From Acidobacteriota bacterium (GTDB lineage Bacteria; Acidobacteriota; Thermoanaerobaculia; Multivoradales; Multivoraceae), in NCBI GenBank assembly GCA_029263415.1, contig JAJCXN010000057.1, positions 1-37,586 of the forward strand: a stretch of DNA of 37,586 nucleotides. Reading direction: 5' to 3'. Shown piece after piece: positions 33,756 through 37,586 of the stretch. The notes below the pieces were generated by a model. It searched no databases, had not been told where the DNA came from, and saw nothing but the letters and a program-made list of their open reading frames with translations. Position 1 is the first letter of the stretch. Each line of letters begins with the position of its first letter. The position numbers were made by a program, and so were the translations under genes.

Positions 33756-33955
33756 TCGCCGAGATACATCTCCTCGACCTTGGCCTGAGAAATCAGTTCT
33801 CCACGATCCGCTTATTGAATCGCGATCTCTAGCCGGGCTCGCATGTGGACCTCGCGCGCCACGTCTTCCCACGTCGCCGTCTTGGGCAACGAGTCGGCGA
33901 GCTTGTGCAGTTTTTCCGACACCGGCATGGCTTGTGCTGCTTTGCTCTGAGTCAT
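33752..33955 (-). pseudogene. Antitoxin interrupted by an in-frame TAA
   Basis: ATG 33955 has an excellent GGAGGAA 7-11 bases upstream. The product starts MTQSKAAQAMPVSEKLHKLA and continues DSLPKTATWEDVAREVHMRA, the same family as the gene at 22824-23039. The frame is then stopped by TAA at 33812-33814, but the same frame continues with ADRGELISQAKVEEMYLGE to a TGA at 33752, which is exactly the family's usual C-terminus, and that TGA overlaps the ParE ATG. Hence a full 67-codon antitoxin carried one nonsense mutation. The truncated 47-residue form may still be made. Confidence 0.78.
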
Positions 33956-34107
33956 CGTCTGTTCCTCCAGATACATTCTACGACCTAGGCCTCCTGGTAC
34001 CCACCGTGCCGAGCCAACTCGGCAAGCAAAGCGCTGCTGTTGCAGAATAACTCCGGCCCTCTCTACCATCGTATGGCACAGCGAGATTCTCGGCCTATCT
34101 TCCTGGC

Positions 34108-34380
34108 TCAGTCAGCACTGCCTTCCGAGTTCCCAGTTCCCAAGATTCGGCGCTCCACTTCCTCTTGAGTAAAGGTCTGACCTGCGTCGAGATCCTGCAT
34201 CCCCGAAGTGAGTTCTCTCACAACGTAAGCTCGATACGCTAGGTCACTGAAAGTCTTCAGACCCCACGGCTCCGCCATCTGATCAACAAGCGCGTGCCCG
34301 ATCTCGCGTACGTCGAGCAACTCTCCACTCCTGATCGCGTCGAAGACACCTTCGACATTCCTAATCTGGTCGTCATTCAT
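34108..34380 (-). CDS. Antitoxin-like small protein
   Basis: ATG 34380 with GGAG 6 bases upstream (ATG 34392 also in frame). A 90-residue acidic protein: MNDDQIRNVEGVFDAIRSGE, an N-terminal helical part, then FSDLAYRAYVVRELTSGMQD, LDAGQTFTQEEVERRILG. The C-terminal half resembles the 'I..G..D..aGr..t.eEv..rl' part of RelE/ParE-partner antitoxins, whereas the N-terminal half is different. No toxin is adjacent apart from the dead ParE 350 bases downstream. It could be an orphan antitoxin; identity is moderate. Confidence 0.6.
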   Translation of the reverse strand: MNDDQIRNVEGVFDAIRSGELLDVREIGHALVDQMAEPWGLKTFSDLAYRAYVVRELTSGMQDLDAGQTFTQEEVERRILGTGNSEGSAD

Positions 34381-34508
34381 ATCGTGCTCCAACTCGATTG
34401 ATCTCTTGCCGCTGGGGCTCGAGCGGAATCCAGGCTATGAAAGAACGGCTTGGACTCGGGCAGCTCTTCTCGGAGGTTCAAGGTCGCAAGACACTTCCGT
34501 GGGCAGAC

Positions 34509-34538
34509 GGTGAGAGGGTGAGAGGGTGAGAGGGTGAG
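34509..34538. repeat. 8-bp microsatellite
   Basis: GGTGAGAG is repeated three times, followed by a partial fourth unit. Located 50 bases from the longer 9-bp array. Confidence 0.9.
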
Positions 34539-34586
34539 CTTTTATACCAGGGAGACTGGTGTTTGGAGAGTCGAGGTAGGTCCGTT

Positions 34587-34667
34587 GGTCGAGTGGGTCG
34601 AGTGGGTCGAGTGGGTCGAGTGGGTCGAGTGGGTCGAGTGGGTCGAGTGGGTCGAGTGGGTCGAGGA
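34587..34667. repeat. 9-bp microsatellite, eight exact units
   Basis: GGTCGAGTG occurs eight times without error (34587-34658), with a partial ninth. Exactness implies recent expansion. Any frame through it stays open. Confidence 0.97.
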
Positions 34668-35010
34668 AATCAGTAGCGAACAATACGAAGAGCTTTGCGA
34701 TGCCTTCCTTCTTCAGTACGAAGAGACGACAGGCATCCTCGCGAAGTCGATCGACGATCCATTGTTCGGCGACGGTGCTGCCGCTGAGGGTTTCCGGGGG
34801 GCGAAGATGCGGTGTGGCTTTCGTTTTGGGATCTCGATGCCGCACGTTTGATGATCCAGGTACGCCACGAAGGGATGGATGTGCCCATGCGATTGTCATT
34901 GGTAGCGACTCCGCTTCCCGGGCTCCGGACGTGGCCACCGTTTTTGATCTGCCGCGACGATCAAACGGCCATTACGCCCACGTCGATCCGCGGCTCCCGC
35001 CCACCAAGTG

Positions 35011-35029
35011 GGACACCGCCTTCGGCGGC
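35011..35029. repeat. GC-rich hairpin repeat, copy on minus orientation
   Basis: GGACACCGCCTTCGGCGGC is the exact reverse complement of positions 36074-36092. The core CCGCC-TTC-GGCGG forms a tight hairpin. Flanks also resemble each other for about 10 more bases. Confidence 0.75.
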
Positions 35030-35077
35030 GGAAACTCCTGATGCGCCCCCATGGTTCGCTGATGGAATGCAAGAAGC

Positions 35078-35338
35078 CTAGCTGTCTCGCCTCTCCACGT
35101 ACTTATGGAGCACACTCGCGGCCAGAGTTTGGTAGGGAATACCCTCCTCCAGTGCACGTTTCTGCAAGCCGACGAGGTCTTTGGTGGAAAGGCGAATGTT
35201 GATGCGCCGATCCTTCTTGAAGGTCGCCGCCGCATAGCCCTGGTAGCGCGCGACTTCCTTCTTGCTACTCACCGAGGCCCATTCACCGTCTTCCACCGAA
35301 CGGAGGAGATCCCGTTCGCCTTTTTCCAATTTACCCAT
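35078..35338 (-). CDS. BrnA/CopG-like ribbon-helix-helix antitoxin
   Basis: An 86-residue protein from ATG 35338, which lies inside the toxin stop (8-base overlap). The C-terminal half holds a ribbon-helix-helix: DRRINIRLSTKDLVGLQKRA, LEEGIPYQTLAASVLHKYVE. The N-terminal half (EKGERDLLRSVEDGEWASVS, SKKEVARYQGYAAATFKKD) is the toxin-binding part typical of these antitoxins. It should neutralise the BrnT-like toxin and repress the operon. Toxin-first order matches BrnTA. The pair appears intact. Confidence 0.85.
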   Translation of the reverse strand: MGKLEKGERDLLRSVEDGEWASVSSKKEVARYQGYAAATFKKDRRINIRLSTKDLVGLQKRALEEGIPYQTLAASVLHKYVERRDS

Positions 35339-35615
35339 GGTCGCCTCCGCCCAGATATTGCTTAGTGGCCTTACGGCTCGGGATAATCATCTTCAGGAAG
35401 ACTCCCGAATCAGTTTCTACGAACGGTACGAGGTACACGTAATCATCTATCTCCAGCACGAACATCCTTTGGCCGGGATAGTGGTCCTGTTTCGGGTGCT
35501 CAAGCAGGTCGAGTACATCTCCGCGCTGAATGTGAAACACAACGTCCTCGAAGCCAACTCCACGCTCACGGCGCAGTAATTCGTTTTTCTCGGCGTTCCA
35601 ATCGAAGTACTTCAC
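35331..35615 (-). CDS. BrnT-like toxin
   Basis: GTG 35615 gives MKYFDWNAEKNELLRRERGV, the usual start of the family; the frame extends to a TTG at 35636. The 94-residue product continues GFEDVVFHIQRGDVLDLLEH, HPKQDHYPGQRMFVLEIDDY, VYLVPFVETDSGVFLKMIIP and SRKATKQYL, typical of the BrnT-type RNase toxins (BrnT fold is RelE-like). All blocks are in place. It overlaps the antitoxin by 8 bases and is translationally coupled to it. Palindromes at 35758-35890 lie upstream and may be operator sites. Confidence 0.85.
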   Translation of the reverse strand: MKYFDWNAEKNELLRRERGVGFEDVVFHIQRGDVLDLLEHPKQDHYPGQRMFVLEIDDYVYLVPFVETDSGVFLKMIIPSRKATKQYLGGGDHG

Positions 35616-35757
35616 ATTGCTCAGCCTATCGCCCAATGTGTGCCTTATGTACTCAAGATGGGGTCGGCAGAATTCTCCGCGCGTGAGAGTCTTAGGCCGC
35701 TTCGCGGTGGTGCCTGACAGTCCCGGTTCAGGCGCCAGGTCTTCTAGCCCGACCAGG

Positions 35758-35780
35758 TTTACATAATTTGATTATGTAAA
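35758..35780. promoter_or_regulatory. AT-rich perfect palindrome (operator candidate)
   Basis: TTTACATAAT (35758-35767) and ATTATGTAAA (35771-35780) pair exactly around TTG. It stands out as the only AT-rich run in a GC-rich region, and it lies 143 bases upstream of the BrnT-like start. Such dyads are typical operators of toxin-antitoxin operons. Confidence 0.55.
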
Positions 35781-35838
35781 GGCCGTGGGAGGGTGGGAGG
35801 GGGCAAGGCCCGAGCTAGCGCGCTCGAGGGACACGTCT

Positions 35839-35855
35839 GGTAATGCTGCATTACC
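35839..35855. promoter_or_regulatory. Second palindrome
   Basis: GGTAATGC-T-GCATTACC: 8 exact pairs around one base. Sequence differs from the first palindrome apart from the TAAT/ATTA core. Confidence 0.45.
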
Positions 35856-35875
35856 GGATGAGCAATCTCTGCACA

Positions 35876-35890
35876 CCACGTGACACGTGG
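35876..35890. promoter_or_regulatory. Third palindrome (CACGTG pair)
   Basis: CCACGTG-A-CACGTGG, exact over 15 bases; each half is itself the palindrome CACGTG. It lies at the left border of the G-rich run. Confidence 0.45.
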
Positions 35891-36073
35891 ACGGGAGGGA
35901 GCGAGGGAGTGGCGCGGGGTGTGCCGAGCGCGGTGGACCGATCCCGAAGCGACGGGAGGGGTGAGGGTGGGCGGGCGGTGGGAGGGGGTGGAGCGCAGGG
36001 CGAGCGCGTGCGGCGAAGCCTGGGAGGGCGGATGCGCGTCGATACGTTCCAACCGCATCCGGAAGAGGGCGCC

Positions 36074-36092
36074 GCCGCCGAAGGCGGTGTCC
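36074..36092. repeat. GC-rich hairpin repeat, plus-orientation copy
   Basis: GCCGCCGAAGGCGGTGTCC, the exact reverse complement of 35011-35029, followed by CTATCTGGGTGGGA, which resembles the flank of the other copy. Reminiscent of REP-like extragenic elements, though the family is unknown to me. Confidence 0.7.
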
Positions 36093-36185
36093 TATCTGGG
36101 TGGGAGGGGTGGAGGCCGGCCCGCCATGACGCACCGAGAGCCCAGAAACAGACGCTACATTCAGGCGACACCTCCTCTAAGGACG

Positions 36186-36494
36186 TTAGTACTTGTCCTC
36201 CGACTCCAACAGCCCATCACTCGTCCAGAAACGCCATAGCCCAGACTCAGTACCGGAATGATACTTACCCTTCGCAGCGAGGTTGCCGTTCTCATGGTAC
36301 GAGCGCCAAGTGCCTTCTTCCGCCCCGTGCCTATACTGCCCCTCACTAGCGATGCCGCCGTTCCGATGAAATGCAGTGAAGAGTCCGTGGCGGATCCAGC
36401 ACCCTTCTTCATCGCTCATATAGCGCTCGTATCTGTATCGGATCGCTCCGTCCTCGTGGAGGACTTCAGCAAGGTCCAGTTTGGTGGCCATCAT
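36186..36494 (-). CDS. MORN-repeat (YwqK-like) protein, candidate immunity protein
   Basis: A 102-residue protein whose ATG overlaps the stop of the toxin-like gene (ATGA). It consists of three to four MORN-type repeats: HGLFTAFHRNGGIASEGQYR, EEGTWRSYHENGNLAAKGKY and SGLWRFWTSDGLLESEDKY; the first (DGAIRYRYERYMSDEEGCW) is degenerate. It has no signal peptide, so it is cytoplasmic. YwqK-like MORN proteins are annotated as antitoxins or immunity proteins next to polymorphic-toxin genes. The tight coupling to the upstream gene supports that role here; the pairing is inferred. Confidence 0.8.
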   Translation of the reverse strand: MMATKLDLAEVLHEDGAIRYRYERYMSDEEGCWIRHGLFTAFHRNGGIASEGQYRHGAEEGTWRSYHENGNLAAKGKYHSGTESGLWRFWTSDGLLESEDKY

Positions 36495-37519
36495 GGCTTC
36501 TTCCTGGGCAAAAAGTCGCTCGGTTTATAGAGCTCTGTGTGTACCGGAACACCCGTTCGGGGATCGTACCTCTGGATTGCAATGGTCTCTGGCAGCGATC
36601 CTTCCCGTTGCTCGAACGCGCGAAGGAAACGGATTATCTCCTGCCGATCCTTCGCAATGGGTCGACCGAGCGGTTTATCGTCGAGAATTAGGCTCGGCTG
36701 AAATCTTGCGGCATCCGGGTTGGCCGTCTGGAGACCACTATTGGCTTGAGGCTCACCGGTCTTGAGGTTCACCCTCTTCTCGACGCGAATCGGATTTCCC
36801 ATCTTGTCTCTAATGGGGCCGTTTACCACATCAAACGAACCGGAAGCCCTGCGTTCTTCGGCAAGCCTGCGGTGAACCGCTTTACCCGAGGCCGTGGCGG
36901 ACGTTTCGCCGGTTGTAATTCTGCTCGCGGTTTTGGTGACCGCTGCCCGTGACAAGTCGTCAAACAAGCTACCTCCACCAAAGACCGCGACACCTATCTC
37001 TACCACCGTTTCCAGCAGCGCGGCCGTGTCCGCGGCCCCTTCGAACTCGTCGAAAAACTTACAGATCGCCTTGCTGCAGTCCTCGGCTCCGAGGAGCCCG
37101 GTTGCGATCGAGTTGCCCTTCGTCCTAGAGGTGTTCTCCTCGCCTGCGATGAATGACCCCAGCCTCTCCGGTGTCAGGTCCCCCTGGCTCTCCTCCACCA
37201 CGGTCGCGACCTTGCCGAAGAATTCTTCACCCTTGGCAAACTGAGCCCGAAGCCTGTCCAACTCCTGCGTTAGCTCGCCATTCCGAGTGATCTCGGCTGT
37301 GGGTCCGCGCGGGTCTCCGGCAAGCTGCTCCGCAACCACCGGGGCCAGCGCCTCCTGTTCCAAGAAGAGAGCTTCAATCTGTTGGCCCAAGGCCACCTGT
37401 TGCTCTACTGAGACCGCCTCAAGGCCATCGGGATCGGTATAGACAGTTGAACGAAACCGCTGACGCGGTAGCTCCTGCTTCTCCTCCTTCTTCCTGACAG
37501 TTCCTCGAGCGCGGGCCAT
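36491..37519 (-). CDS. Candidate polymorphic-toxin-like protein
   Basis: A 342-residue protein from ATG 37519 (weak ribosome-binding site), complete within the window. Residues 1-150 are charged and helical (VEQQVALGQQIEALFLEQEA, GELTQELDRLRAQFAKGEEF). A hydrophobic Gly-rich segment at about 166-186 (LLETVVEIGVAVFGGGSLFD) follows. The C-terminal part, about 215-342, is the likely toxin domain: VHRRLAEERRASGSFDVVNG, PIRDKMGNPIRVEKRVNLKT, NPDAARFQPSLILDDKPLGR, RQEIIRFLRAF, LPETIAIQRYDPRTGVPV. The PD..., ILDDKP and Q-E spacing recalls a PD-(D/E)XK nuclease, but I cannot show this. No secretion marker (PAAR, VgrG, Rhs, LXG) is visible. Next gene: MORN protein, ATGA overlap. Confidence 0.65.
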   Translation of the reverse strand: MARARGTVRKKEEKQELPRQRFRSTVYTDPDGLEAVSVEQQVALGQQIEALFLEQEALAPVVAEQLAGDPRGPTAEITRNGELTQELDRLRAQFAKGEEFFGKVATVVEESQGDLTPERLGSFIAGEENTSRTKGNSIATGLLGAEDCSKAICKFFDEFEGAADTAALLETVVEIGVAVFGGGSLFDDLSRAAVTKTASRITTGETSATASGKAVHRRLAEERRASGSFDVVNGPIRDKMGNPIRVEKRVNLKTGEPQANSGLQTANPDAARFQPSLILDDKPLGRPIAKDRQEIIRFLRAFEQREGSLPETIAIQRYDPRTGVPVHTELYKPSDFLPRKKP

Positions 37520-37586
37520 AGCGGTGGCGGCTACGGTGGGAGTTTGTCTCGCGCAATGGAGCGCGTTTCAAACGAGAGGAGTCCCA

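Larger units (their letters stand above)
34381..35077. other. Non-coding stretch with two microsatellites
   Basis: Frames are open on both strands through the 9-bp repeat, but only because its period is a multiple of three; they read VEW or DPL repeats and have no ribosome-binding site or family. The stretch also contains one of two inverted copies of a GC-rich hairpin repeat (35011-35029). No promoter or terminator could be set. Confidence 0.5.
35616..36185. other. G-rich intergenic region with palindromes
   Basis: About 570 bases with no gene. The left part holds three perfect palindromes (35758-35780, 35839-35855, 35876-35890); the right part is a G-rich, low-complexity run of GGGAGGG/GGTGGG units (about 35890-36120) with the plus-orientation copy of the GC hairpin repeat (36074-36092). 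Long open frames here are an effect of composition. Confidence 0.5.

Noticed and set aside
34435-34938. Minus-strand frame with DPL repeats and plus-strand frame with VEW repeats
   Set aside because: Both are produced by the 9-bp microsatellite; no ribosome-binding site, no domain on either side of the repeat.
35759-36349. Several 100-170 codon frames on both strands in the G-rich region
   Set aside because: Composition effect: few stops occur in GGGAGGG-type sequence; products are Pro/Arg/Gly-rich without motifs.
1-37586. CRISPR array, rRNA, tRNA, integrase or transposase
   Set aside because: Looked for repeats with regular spacers, tRNA-like cloverleaf ends and DDE/tyrosine-recombinase motifs; none found. 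The tandem repeats have no spacers.

Overview
The window (37,586 bases, GC-rich, about 60% by eye) looks like a chromosomal stretch of an Acidobacteriota member, most likely near the class Thermoanaerobaculia. The placement rests on gene families, not on a search: two PadR regulators each translationally joined to a large duplicated orphan ABC permease (ADOP), two receptor-like Ser/Thr kinases with long TPR tails, an ECF sigma of the acidobacterial/planctomycete type fused by a GTGA overlap to one of these kinases, and many secreted beta-rich proteins. No rRNA, tRNA, CRISPR, intact transposase or phage gene was seen.

Layout. 0.4-4.8 kb: a small secreted Cys-rich protein, then PadR + ADOP permease 1 and a relic of another ADOP C-terminus. 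4.8-9.7 kb: kinase 1 (minus strand), an FHA-fold protein with degenerate phosphopeptide-binding residues, a truncated Lnt/nitrilase-like relic and a small zinc-ribbon protein. 9.9-13.3 kb: a tightly overlapped minus-strand operon of ECF sigma, one-pass anti-sigma with a subtilisin-propeptide-like outer domain, S8 (subtilisin) protease and YceI-like secreted protein. It is divergent, across a perfect 25-bp palindrome, from 13.5-15.9 kb: a secreted cupredoxin/Calx-beta protein and a putative outer-membrane barrel. 16.8-19.8 kb: PadR + ADOP permease 2 (minus). 20.4-24.8 kb: a lipoprotein, an antitoxin-like gene followed 4 nt later by a polytopic membrane protein with a GspG-like tail, a broken membrane-protein gene, and a WG-repeat secreted protein. 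25.0-28.4 kb: ECF sigma + kinase 2 (minus). 28.7-33.4 kb: three secreted proteins, one carrying two copies of the C-terminal domain also found in the cupredoxin protein. 33.5-37.5 kb: an accessory zone with a decayed antitoxin/ParE pair, an antitoxin-like gene, a BrnT/BrnA-like pair, several palindromes and microsatellites, and at the end a candidate polymorphic toxin/MORN-repeat immunity pair overlapping by ATGA.

How genes may work together (inference): the sigma/anti-sigma/protease/YceI operon looks like a self-contained envelope-sensing circuit in which the anti-sigma's outer domain could be the protease's inhibitor, substrate or sensor. The two best candidates for something under-described are that operon and the toxin/MORN pair. 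Intergenic regions are rich in short tandem duplications and gene relics, so this looks like a genome that diverges by small duplication and decay more than by large mobile elements.
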